From: a bacterium
Lineage (GTDB): Bacteria; Zixibacteria; MSB-5A5; GN15; FEB-12
Assembly: GCA_030619425.1 (NCBI GenBank)
Contig: JAUXBJ010000024.1
Location: 1-10,442 of the forward strand
Direction of reading: 5' to 3'
Length of the DNA: 10,442 nt
Of this stretch, positions 1-5,754 are shown in pieces. The translations under genes were made by a program, and so were the position numbers. A model generated the notes under the pieces. That model did no database searches. It worked only from the letters and a program-made list of their open reading frames with translations, and was not told the origin of the DNA. How positions within the stretch are numbered: position 1 is the stretch's first letter; each line of letters starts with the position of its first letter.

Positions 1-1
1 C

Positions 2-382
2 CTGGGCGTGACGGTTGAGGCCGATATCATCAAGCAGAAAGCGCCGGAATGCAATGGCGGGTTCAACGCTATCAAGTTTGCAAAGACGCACAAGAAAGTG
101 TACGACGAACTAACCACCGATAATCCCATCGATCTTACTCGATATCAAGTGGCCAACTGCTATATGGGTCGCGCCGGTTTGATCAACTCCGGCGGTGCCT
201 CGACCGGTTCAGGGCAGAGCGTCTTGGCTCAGGCAGTGCGCACCGCCGTGGTCAACAAACGCGCTGGTGGCATGGGGATGATCTCCGGTCGCAAAGCCTT
301 CCAGAAACCTATGAAAGATGGCGTCGAACTGCTGAACGCGATCCAGGATGTTTACCTTTGCGAAGAGGTGACGGTAGCGTAG
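2..382 (+). CDS. fbaB: Class I fructose-bisphosphate aldolase, C-terminal part (5' end outside window)
   Basis: Only the last 126 residues are present; the frame is already open at the left edge, so the N-terminal two thirds lie outside. The fragment resembles the C-terminus of the FbaB/DhnA-type class I aldolase (about 350 residues in E. coli), which cleaves fructose 1,6-bisphosphate to DHAP and glyceraldehyde 3-phosphate through a Schiff base. Landmarks seen are ADIIKQK (fragment residues 7-13), [23 protein letters not shown], the phosphate-binding-style glycine-rich stretch, [17 protein letters not shown] and the ending [17 protein letters not shown]. By family position the first lysine of IIKQK is probably the Schiff-base lysine; this is inferred from the order of motifs. 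It is a cytoplasmic glycolysis/gluconeogenesis enzyme. No clear intrinsic terminator with a T-run follows the stop. The family call is firm. Confidence 0.9.
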   Translation: MGVTVEADIIKQKAPECNGGFNAIKFAKTHKKVYDELTTDNPIDLTRYQVANCYMGRAGLINSGGASTGSGQSVLAQAVRTAVVNKRAGGMGMISGRKAFQKPMKDGVELLNAIQDVYLCEEVTVA

Positions 383-442
383 CAGGCAAGCCTGTCCTCT
401 CGCGCTTCGCGCGCTGCACCAAACGAAGGGCTCGCGGGAATC

Positions 443-502
443 GTAGGGCAGGAGCCCTGTGCTCCTGCCGAAAACGGCACGATCACCGGGATCGTGCCCT
501 AC
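443..502. repeat. Paired hairpin repeat (two 9-bp stems)
   Basis: Two consecutive hairpins of the same design are present. The first has arms 447-455 (GGCAGGAGC) and 461-469 with a 5-nt loop. The second has arms 476-484 (GGCACGATC) and 490-498 with a 5-nt loop. The pair is bracketed by GTAG (443-446) and CTAC (499-502), so the whole block is itself roughly an inverted repeat. Neither hairpin is followed by a T-run, so an intrinsic terminator is unlikely. The same design recurs at 942-997, on the other side of the GIY-YIG gene. Confidence 0.75.
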
Positions 503-522
503 TAACCTAAGGTGCCGATGCT

Positions 523-552
523 GTCACCCCCGCGCAGGCGGGGGTCCCTCCG
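523..552 (+). repeat. Left inverted copy of a hairpin-forming repeat flanking the GIY-YIG gene
   Basis: A 30-bp unit containing a perfect 8-bp stem (ACCCCCGC at 526-533 with GCGGGGGT at 538-545) and loop GCAG, followed by a CCCTCCG tail at 546-552. Its reverse complement matches 846-875 at 26 of 30 positions. It ends 5 nt before the ATG of the GIY-YIG gene. Confidence 0.85.
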
Positions 553-557
553 AAAAG

Positions 558-845
558 ATGTCACAGTATTATGTCTACATAATGACGAGCGAACGGTACG
601 GGACTCTCTACGCAGGCGTGACGAGTGACCTTGTAGGCCGAGTCTACCAGCATAAGACGGACGCAGTTGAGGGTCTCACTAAGAAGTACAAGGTCCATCG
701 TCTGGTTTACTATGAAGTACATGATGACATTCGTTGTGCGATTACGCGAGAAAAGCAGATTAAGAAGTGGCGCAGGGCGTGGAAGATTCGGTTGATAGAA
801 GAAAAGAACCCTACTTGGGATGACCTGTACGACGAAATCGTCTGA
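558..845 (+). CDS. Small GIY-YIG family nuclease (YhbQ/UPF0213-like)
   Basis: A 95-residue protein made of a single GIY-YIG nuclease domain. The two motif strands are seen as YVYIM (residues 5-9) and LYAG (17-20, so the usual YIG is YAG). They are followed by the expected catalytic arginine in DLVGRVYQHK (R28), the KKYKVHRLVYYE strand (42-53), and the REKQIKKW helix with the metal-binding-type glutamate E65. The C-terminal LIEEKNPTWDDL is typical of the small stand-alone subgroup. The frame is open upstream to 459, but that part translates the repeat, so the ATG at 558 is chosen; its ribosome-binding site is weak. The gene fills the space between inverted repeat copies (523-552 and 846-875), with the stop touching the right copy. 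Known small relatives are implicated in DNA cleavage or repair; the role here is unknown. It is isolated from other plus-strand genes and may be part of a repeat-borne unit. Confidence 0.88.
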   Translation: MSQYYVYIMTSERYGTLYAGVTSDLVGRVYQHKTDAVEGLTKKYKVHRLVYYEVHDDIRCAITREKQIKKWRRAWKIRLIEEKNPTWDDLYDEIV

Positions 846-875
846 CGGAGGGATTCCCGCCTGCGCGGGAATGAC
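846..875 (-). repeat. Right inverted copy of the hairpin-forming repeat
   Basis: The 30-bp unit is the inverted counterpart of 523-552. It starts directly after the TGA of the GIY-YIG gene. The four differences from the left copy are two CC/TT and two GG/AA changes that fall on paired stem positions, so the stem (ATTCCCGC with GCGGGAAT) is preserved. A partial third copy (GCGCGGGAATGAC) lies at 886-898. Confidence 0.85.
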
Positions 876-885
876 AATAAAGAGG

Positions 886-898
886 GCGCGGGAATGAC
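886..898 (-). repeat. Partial third copy of the repeat
   Basis: GCGCGGGAATGAC repeats the last 13 bases of the unit at 846-875 in direct orientation. Only half of the hairpin is present, so it looks like a decayed or truncated copy. It is followed by GGCAAGCCTGT, a short string that also occurs just after the aldolase stop (about 384-395). Confidence 0.6.
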
Positions 899-941
899 AG
901 GCAAGCCTGTTCTTCGACTCCACTCAGCATGAGGTGCGGAT

Positions 942-997
942 GGCAGGATCGCAGGGATCCTGCCCTACAATGACTTTGGCACGATCACCGGGATCGT
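942..997. repeat. Second paired hairpin repeat next to the rng 3' end
   Basis: One perfect hairpin has arms 942-950 (GGCAGGATC) and 956-964 with a 5-nt loop, followed by CTAC. A second starts with GGCACGATC (978-986), the same arm and ACCGG loop as at 476-489, but its right arm keeps only GATCGT (992-997), so the outer three pairs are lost. It lies just downstream of the rng stop on the minus strand. No T-run is present, so a Rho-independent terminator is not supported, though the hairpins could protect the 3' end of the transcript. Confidence 0.7.
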
Positions 998-1003
998 ACG
1001 CTG

Positions 1004-2539
1004 TCAGACCAAATACCGCTCGGTGATCTCCTCGTTGGTGCCGGCGTCGTATACTTTGTACTCCGGAATCGGCATGGTGGCGTCGCGAACGACGTTGATT
1101 TTGAACCGGTGCGCTTTCATCAGCCGCGCCACCCGGTCGGTACCGTTGTCAATCATCGACTCAGCCAGTTCGGGGTTTATCACCAGATGGTACGATGTGA
1201 ACTCGCGGTCGGCTTTGGCCCGCTTGAACCATCGTTCGACCTTGGTGGCCATGTTCTCCTTGGAGATAATTCGGCCTCGCCCGGCGCAGTACGGACATGG
1301 TTCCGACAGTTGGTGCATGTGTGACGGTCGGATGCGTTCGCGGGTCATTTCGATAAGACCGAAATCGGTTACCGGATTGATAGCCCGTTTGGCGCGATCC
1401 AGTTCAAAGCAGCGCTTGAACTCTTCGTACAGTTTGCGACGATTGTCGCGATTGTACATGTCGATGAAGTCGCAGACAATCAGCCCGCCGATGTCGCGCA
1501 AACGAATTTGTCGCGCCGCTTCGTGGGCCGCCTGGATGTTCGTTTCAAAGATTGTCTTTTCCTGATCTCTGCGCCCGACAAAGCGACCGGTGTTGATGTC
1601 GATCGTCACCATCGCCTCGGTCTGGTCGATTATCAGATAAGCGCCCTTTTTGATCCACACCTTGCGCTCTAACATCTTTTCGATTTCCGGCTCGATATTG
1701 TACAGATCGAACAGAGGGAGTTCCCCCTTGTACAACTCGACACGGTTCTTAAGATGCGGGGCGACCTGACGAGCGTAGCTGATAATCTTCTTGTAGTCGT
1801 CGCGGTTGTCCACGATCAGCTTGCGCACATCGTCGGTGAAAATGTCGCGAATCCGCGACACGGTCACTTCCGCCTCCTTGTGGATCAAAGCCGGCGCTTT
1901 CGAGCTGTCGGCTTTTCTCTTGAGACGTACCCACAACTTCATGACCCGTTTGATATCGGCGGCGAATTCACGCTCGCCCTTACCCTCGGCTTCGGTCCTC
2001 AGGATCAGACCGAACCCTTCCGGCCTTAGGGGCGTCACGATTTTGCGCAGTCGCTTCTTCTCCGCCCAATTGGAGATCCGCTTGGATACGCGGATATGGT
2101 CGTCGTCGGGGATCAACACCATGAAACGCCCGGGAATCGAAATCTCGGTGGCGACGCGCGGTCCCTTTGTGGATATCGGTTCTTTGATAACCTGGACCAA
2201 CACTTCCTGATTCCGCTTGAGAACGGTTTCAATACCGGCGCGACGGGTCTTGCGGATTATCTCAGCCGGAGCTTCTTCATCCACTGTTTCGGAGTCGCCG
2301 TGGCGTCCATACACCTTGCCGACGTCCGATGAGTGCAGGTAGGCCGCTTTTTCAAATCCGATATCGACAAAGGCCGCCTGCATCCCAGGCAGCACCGTCT
2401 TGATCACGCCTTTGTAAATATCGCCGGCCATCCGGTCGGCATCGGCCCGTTCGACTTGAAGTTCAACCAGCCTGCCGTCTTCGATAATGGCGACTCTGGT
2501 TTCGTACTCAGTCGAGTTTACTAACAATTCCTTTTTCAA
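1004..2539 (-). CDS. rng: Ribonuclease G (RNase E/G family)
   Basis: A 511-residue single-strand endoribonuclease of the RNase E/G family, expected to cut AU-rich single-stranded RNA in 5' processing of 16S rRNA and in mRNA decay. It begins KKELLVNSTEYETRVAIIEDGRLVEL, then an S1-type RNA-binding region (about 36-125, GDIYKGVIKTVLPGMQAAFVDIG) and the catalytic DNase I-like part. TIDINTG carries D314 and VCDFIDM carries D357, spaced 43 residues like D303/D346 of E. coli RNase E. The Zn-link CPYCAGRG (C415, C418) follows at the family spacing. It lacks the long RNase E scaffold tail, hence RNase G. The TTG at 2539 is chosen because AAGGAG lies 5 nt upstream and KKELLVN is the family N-terminus; the frame is open farther upstream to 2617 but only overlaps fmt. 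TTG overlaps the fmt stop TGA by two bases, suggesting translational coupling. Confidence 0.95.
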   Translation of the reverse strand: MKKELLVNSTEYETRVAIIEDGRLVELQVERADADRMAGDIYKGVIKTVLPGMQAAFVDIGFEKAAYLHSSDVGKVYGRHGDSETVDEEAPAEIIRKTRRAGIETVLKRNQEVLVQVIKEPISTKGPRVATEISIPGRFMVLIPDDDHIRVSKRISNWAEKKRLRKIVTPLRPEGFGLILRTEAEGKGEREFAADIKRVMKLWVRLKRKADSSKAPALIHKEAEVTVSRIRDIFTDDVRKLIVDNRDDYKKIISYARQVAPHLKNRVELYKGELPLFDLYNIEPEIEKMLERKVWIKKGAYLIIDQTEAMVTIDINTGRFVGRRDQEKTIFETNIQAAHEAARQIRLRDIGGLIVCDFIDMYNRDNRRKLYEEFKRCFELDRAKRAINPVTDFGLIEMTRERIRPSHMHQLSEPCPYCAGRGRIISKENMATKVERWFKRAKADREFTSYHLVINPELAESMIDNGTDRVARLMKAHRFKINVVRDATMPIPEYKVYDAGTNEEITERYLV

Positions 2540-3495
2540 ATCTTCTCCTTCTCCCCTGGTGAAACCTCGCCGAACAACTCTCCGGGCTGAGGACGGAAGC
2601 CGTTGATAAACGAGCAACCATCCATCTCTTTCTTGCCCTGGGGTACCAGCGAGGTTATCTCAATGGCCGAACCAGCGCACTGAATCAATAGCCGCTTCTT
2701 GTCCGGCAGGACACTGCCGGGGCGGGTGGCAAGGCTGCCAATACTATCGGTAACGCGGCCGGCGAGGATCTTAACATTCTTGTCACGAAAAGTGGTAGTG
2801 GCGCCCGGTTGAGTGGAAAGTCCGCGTATGAAGTTACGAATATTCTCAGCCGGGAAGCCGAAATCTATTGTGCAGTCGAACGGATGGAGTTTCGGCGCCG
2901 GTGTGGCCGCCTGCTCATCCTGCCTTTGTGGTTTGAAGCCCGGTTGCTCAACCAAGTCGAGCGTTTTCAGCAGAAACGGGCCGGATTCATCCGAGAGCCG
3001 AGCCGCCAGCGAATCGAAGTTATCGTCATCGTTGATGGCGATCCGTTCCTGTAAGATCACGTTGCCGGTATCGACCTGTTTATTCAGAAAGAAGCTGGTC
3101 AAACCAGTTTCTCTTTCGCCGTTGATCAGAGCCCAGTTGATCGGGGCGGCGCCGCGATACCTGGGCAAAAGCGAGGCGTGCAGGTTGATCGAGCCGTGAG
3201 TCGGCAAACTGAACAGTTTCTCCGGAAGAATCCGGAACGCTACCACCACAAAAAGGTCCGGCTTCATGGCTGCCAGTTTGTCATACAGCTTGTCGCTCTT
3301 GAGCGAGTTGGCCTTGATTACGGGCAAACTGATCTCCGCTGCCGCATCACACACTTCAGTGGGACAGGTATCCTTGCCGCGGCCGCGACGTTTGTCGCTG
3401 CCGGTGACTACCGCCACAAGGTCATGACGGCTCTCATGCAGGGCCACCAGCGGTTTACAGGCAAACGCCGGCGTACCCATGTATACAATTCGCAT
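2536..3495 (-). CDS. fmt: Methionyl-tRNA formyltransferase
   Basis: A 319-residue protein, normal for the family. It transfers the formyl group of 10-formyl-tetrahydrofolate to Met-tRNA(fMet) so that translation can initiate. The N-terminal MRIVYMGTPAFA is the first strand of the Rossmann-like catalytic domain. INLHASLLPRYRGAAPINWA (103-122) holds the catalytic N104 and H106, and QVDTGN holds D142; all three sit two residues before their E. coli equivalents (N106, H108, D144). From about residue 205 a C-terminal OB-like tRNA-binding domain follows, starting at the KLHPFDCTIDF stretch where the family usually has IDW. The ATG start fits the family N-terminus, although only a weak ribosome-binding site precedes it. 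It lies 77 nt downstream of def and overlaps the rng start, as part of a yajC-def-fmt-rng operon. Confidence 0.97.
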   Translation of the reverse strand: MRIVYMGTPAFACKPLVALHESRHDLVAVVTGSDKRRGRGKDTCPTEVCDAAAEISLPVIKANSLKSDKLYDKLAAMKPDLFVVVAFRILPEKLFSLPTHGSINLHASLLPRYRGAAPINWALINGERETGLTSFFLNKQVDTGNVILQERIAINDDDNFDSLAARLSDESGPFLLKTLDLVEQPGFKPQRQDEQAATPAPKLHPFDCTIDFGFPAENIRNFIRGLSTQPGATTTFRDKNVKILAGRVTDSIGSLATRPGSVLPDKKRLLIQCAGSAIEITSLVPQGKKEMDGCSFINGFRPQPGELFGEVSPGEKEKI

Positions 3496-3536
3496 TTCTG
3501 ATGTCTACCGTGCGCCGAACCGGTCGGCTATGTGGT

Positions 3537-3566
3537 CGGGCAGGGCATCGCCTGCCCGCGAGCGGG
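3537..3566. repeat. Overlapping hairpins between def and fmt
   Basis: CGGGCAGG (3537-3544) pairs with CCTGCCCG (3551-3558) around a 6-nt loop. CCCGC/GCGGG (3555-3559 with 3562-3566) forms an alternative short stem sharing bases with it. The structure lies in the 77-nt gap inside the operon, with no T-run. It could modulate read-through or RNA processing, or be another member of the intergenic palindrome family. Confidence 0.55.
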
Positions 3567-3572
3567 CGGCAG

Positions 3573-4088
3573 CTATGCCGCGCAGGAAGATTTGGCCAGC
3601 TTCTTGAGACGGCCCTTCAATAATGTGCGGGTCAGCGGCGTCATGCGGTCGATGTACAGTTTGCCCTCGAGATGATCGTACTCGTGAAGGATAGCGCGAG
3701 CGGCCATGCCTTTGGCCTCAAGCACAAACTCGCGTCCTTCCAGGTCCGTCGCCTTCACCTTAACCACGGCGGGACGGACGATCTTCTGATAAATCCCCGG
3801 GAACGACAGGCAGCCCTCCTCCATTTCGGCTTCGCCGCTCGTTTCCAAAATCTCCGGGTTGATAAACACTCTGAGGGTTTCGGTCAGATCGACCGCTGTC
3901 AAATCGACAATAAAAACGCGCTTCAAGACGCCGATCTGGACGGCTGAAAGGCCCAGACCCTTAGCTTTTTTGAGCGTGTCCACCATATCGGACACCAAAT
4001 CTTTCACTTGCCGGTTGATCTCGTCAACCGCTTCGGAAACTTCCCGCAGGACAGCCTCGCCGTATATGACGATCCGTCGCTCAGACAC
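3573..4088 (-). CDS. def: Peptide deformylase
   Basis: A 171-residue metalloenzyme that removes the N-formyl group from nascent proteins at the ribosome exit. All three family motifs are seen: GLGLSAVQIG (44-53; the usual GxGLAAxQ with Ala to Ser), EEGCLSFPG (90-98, metal ligand C93) and HEYDHLEG (135-142, ligands H135 and H139, catalytic E136). The start is GTG at 4088, preceded by AGGAG at good spacing; the resulting SERRIVIYGEAVLR begins where the family normally does (I..yG.pvLr). The C-terminus is a basic helix, KGRLKKLAKSSCAA. It lies 18 nt after yajC and upstream of fmt; def and fmt commonly sit together because one enzyme removes the formyl group the other adds. Confidence 0.97.
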   Translation of the reverse strand: MSERRIVIYGEAVLREVSEAVDEINRQVKDLVSDMVDTLKKAKGLGLSAVQIGVLKRVFIVDLTAVDLTETLRVFINPEILETSGEAEMEEGCLSFPGIYQKIVRPAVVKVKATDLEGREFVLEAKGMAARAILHEYDHLEGKLYIDRMTPLTRTLLKGRLKKLAKSSCAA

Positions 4089-4106
4089 ACGGTACTCCTA
4101 AAACTA

Positions 4107-4418
4107 TTAGTCCACCTTGGCGGCAATTGAGGACTTCAAGAATTCCATCCGGACGTCGCTGCCGATCTTCAATACTACTCGGCCACGCTCTTCATCGATG
4201 GCAAAAATAATCCCGAACATTCCGCCTGAGGTCACTACTTTGTCTCCCTTCTTGAGATCAGAAAGGAGTTGTTTATGTTCTTTCTGTTTCTTTCTTTGTG
4301 GCCGGATCAGCAGCAAATACATGAGGACGAAAATCAGTCCAAACCAGACAAGCGTGAACATCCCGCCGCCGCCGGTTTCCGCTCCGCCGGCCATCAAAAT
4401 GGGCCAATTACTAAGCAA
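4107..4418 (-). CDS. yajC: Sec translocase accessory subunit YajC
   Basis: A small membrane protein of about 103 residues associated with SecDF in protein export. A glycine-rich lead (AGGAETGGGGMF) precedes one membrane segment (FTLVWFGLIFVLMYLLL). It is followed by the hallmark IRPQRKKQKEHKQLLSDLKKGDKVVTSGGMFGII and a small C-terminal beta domain. Two starts are possible: GTG at 4442 with little ribosome-binding site, or TTG at 4418 with AAGGAG placed 5 nt upstream. I chose the TTG for its Shine-Dalgarno and because the short N-terminus fits the family; the difference is eight residues. It is the first gene of the yajC-def-fmt-rng operon. Confidence 0.92.
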   Translation of the reverse strand: MLSNWPILMAGGAETGGGGMFTLVWFGLIFVLMYLLLIRPQRKKQKEHKQLLSDLKKGDKVVTSGGMFGIIFAIDEERGRVVLKIGSDVRMEFLKSSIAAKVD

Positions 4419-4481
4419 ACCTACTCCTTGTTTTATCGGCACAACTGCTCAAAACTTGAACAGCATTCCTTTCCATCGGCA

Positions 4482-4531
4482 AATATAGCTTTCCGCCGAC
4501 CGATAGCAAGCCATTTGTTTGCAGTTGTCAA
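4482..4531 (-). promoter_or_regulatory. Likely sigma70-type promoter of the yajC operon
   Basis: On the minus strand a consensus -35 TTGACA (4531-4526) is followed after 17 nt by TGCTAT (4508-4503). An overlapping alternative is TTGCTA (4509-4504), 16 nt, then TATATT (4487-4482), which has the better -10 box. Both lie 40-110 nt upstream of the yajC start and point toward it. Box matches only; no transcription data. Confidence 0.5.
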
Positions 4532-4610
4532 GGCAAAATAGAAATGTCCGGTTTTTGGCGAGGGAGTTCCCGGACTGGGCATGGCCAAGTGGCCTACCCT
4601 CACTTTGGAT

Positions 4611-4805
4611 TCACCAGACCCGACAACCGTCAAGAGGCGGATCACCTTGAATGAACAGCCAGTCCACCAAATAAAGCAGATCGCCAATATCAATTGCACC
4701 GGACGCGTCTATGTCACCAACACACAGGTATGGTATCGGAGGCAGGCCTCCCAGGAACATGTAGTCCACCAACCACGGTACCCCACCAAGAGCGATCAGG
4801 CTGTG
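4611..4805 (-). pseudogene. Remnant of a protein with C-terminal dockerin-type repeats
   Basis: A 64-codon open frame without a credible start. It contains the second helix of one repeat (ALGGVPWLVDYMFLGGLPP) and a complete second repeat: VGDIDASGAIDIGDLLYLVD, then WLFIQGDPPLDGC, then a TGA stop. GDIDASGAIDIGDL is the Ca2+-binding loop (D-x-D-x-G pattern) of type I dockerin modules, and the DYMF/DWLF helices are its partners. Such domains sit at the C-termini of large secreted proteins. Here the frame is closed on its 5' side by a TGA at 4808-4806, inside the terminal inverted repeat of the element at 4797-4977, and no other part of the gene is visible upstream. It therefore looks like a truncated leftover. 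The domain call is good; whether it is expressed is doubtful. Confidence 0.7.
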
Positions 4806-4977
4806 TCATAAAGCCGTTTCGCAGGGTCCTGATCTCGACGAAGTGGGGATTGTGATCCTGCGATTCTCGCTAAGGCGTTGTGGGGAAACAGCCTTAAGAA
4901 CCACCGGTTCACATCCGCCGCGGCGGACCTTCGGCGAATGCAGGAACCAGTGGAACATACAATTGCGACACAGCCTG
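4797..4977. mobile_element. Candidate 181-bp MITE-like element with 11-bp terminal inverted repeats
   Basis: CAGGCTGTGTC (4797-4807) is the exact reverse complement of GACACAGCCTG (4967-4977). The trinucleotide GAT directly abuts both ends (4794-4796 and 4978-4980), as a short target duplication would. Inside are an inverted pair TCGCAGG/CCTGCGA (4819-4825 with 4857-4863) and a 14-bp palindrome (4914-4927). No transposase is encoded. The left end coincides with the breakpoint of the dockerin frame. Rejoining the flanks at GAT does not visibly restore a dockerin reading frame, which weakens the simple-insertion model. Confidence 0.4.
4914..4927. repeat. 14-bp perfect palindrome, copy 1
   Basis: TCCGCCGCGGCGGA reads the same on both strands and occurs again at 8013-8026, 3.1 kb away in another intergenic gap. 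Confidence 0.6.
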
Positions 4978-5109
4978 GATGCGTCTGGTGGGTTCTTCAG
5001 CATGAAACACAAGCGTTATGACAACGACGGTCGCGCCCGGTTTGTGACCTTTTGAGCCGGGTGGCCCACCCACCGCACGGCACGCAAGAAGAAGGCCGCT
5101 CGCCGACTC
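4978..5109. other. Gap remainder with no supported gene
   Basis: This stretch completes the 770-bp gap between yajC and cheW. It includes a short palindrome, GGGTGG-C-CCACCC (5059-5071). Short open frames cross it on both strands but none has a recognisable domain or ribosome-binding site, so I call nothing. Confidence 0.5.
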
Positions 5110-5145
5110 AAAAAACGCGCGGGCGGAAAAATCCAACCCGCGCGT
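5110..5145 (-). terminator. Rho-independent terminator of the cheW transcript
   Basis: On the minus strand a perfect 9-bp GC-rich stem, ACGCGCGGG (5145-5137) with CCCGCGCGT (5123-5115), encloses a 13-nt loop. Its last base begins a run of six T (5115-5110). It sits about 70 nt past the cheW stop in the right orientation. Confidence 0.88.
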
Positions 5146-5215
5146 CTCATAACGGAATAGCGGAAATCATTTCGGTGGAGTCTTCGAAGAACTTCCACGC
5201 AATGTAAGAAAAAAT

Positions 5216-5719
5216 CTACGCCATAACCTCTTCAACAGTCTCCATGTTCTCCATATTTTCGTTCAACTCATTGGCGATTTTGGTGATGTCCAAAAAGATC
5301 AGCAGTCGTTTTTCCATCTTGGCCACGCCCTTGATGTAATCGCAGGCGGCGCTGGTGATAATCTCCGGCGGCGGTTCAATCGTGGAACTTTGGACCCTGA
5401 GAACCTCTTCGACAGCATCGACGATCACACCGACGACATTGCCGTTGACATCGCAGACGACAATCCGCGTGTTCTTGTCCCGTTCAGCAGTTTCCATGTC
5501 GAACTTCTTGCGAAGGTCGATCACCGGGATCACCTTGCCGCGCAGGTTGATCACTCCCTCACAGTAGTGAGGCGCCTGCGGCACCTTGGTGATCTCCACC
5601 ATACGGTTTATCTCCTGGACTTTAAGGATATCGATCCCAAACTCCTCTTGACCCAGACGAAATGAGACGAGTTGAATCAGATCATCGAGGTGTCCTTTGG
5701 ATGTTTCCATCATTTCCAT
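5216..5719 (-). CDS. cheW: Chemotaxis coupling protein CheW
   Basis: A 167-residue single-domain adaptor that links chemoreceptors to the CheA kinase at the inner face of the membrane. It has the typical CheW order: LIQLVSFRLGQEEFGIDILKVQEI (14-37), then VPQAPHYCEGVINLRGKVIPVIDLRKKF (46-73) with the conserved NLRG and DLR arginines, then TRIVVCDVNGNVVGVIVDAVEEVLRV (84-109), and AKMEKRLLIFLDITKI (133-148). The acidic ends (EMMETSKGH and NENMENMETVEE) flank the domain. The ATG at 5719 is chosen because GGAG lies 6 nt upstream; a GTG four codons earlier (5731) lacks that signal. It starts 35 nt after the chemoreceptor stop, so the two are probably cotranscribed and work together. No CheA, CheY, CheR or CheB is present in the window. 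Confidence 0.96.
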   Translation of the reverse strand: MEMMETSKGHLDDLIQLVSFRLGQEEFGIDILKVQEINRMVEITKVPQAPHYCEGVINLRGKVIPVIDLRKKFDMETAERDKNTRIVVCDVNGNVVGVIVDAVEEVLRVQSSTIEPPPEIITSAACDYIKGVAKMEKRLLIFLDITKIANELNENMENMETVEEVMA

Positions 5720-5754
5720 TTTGTTCTCCACGGTGACTTTTGGGATGGACGTCC

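Noticed and set aside
459..557. Upstream extension of the GIY-YIG frame
   Set aside because: It translates the hairpin repeats; the family domain starts at the ATG at 558.
561..923. Minus-strand open frame opposite the GIY-YIG gene
   Set aside because: Its N-terminal part translates the palindromic repeat (IPAQAGIP type) and the rest is antisense to the nuclease.
942..964. Hairpin downstream of rng as a Rho-independent terminator
   Set aside because: No T-run follows on the minus strand; it fits the dispersed hairpin family better.
383..1003. CRISPR array
   Set aside because: The repeats are few, palindromic, inverted and irregularly spaced, with a gene between them and no cas genes.
4433..4699. 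Minus-strand 88-codon frame between the dockerin remnant and yajC
   Set aside because: It overlaps the dockerin remnant in another frame, crosses the promoter region and shows no domain or ribosome-binding site.
4806..5012. Minus-strand 68-codon frame in the repeat-rich gap
   Set aside because: It largely translates the candidate inverted-repeat element, with no domain or start signal.
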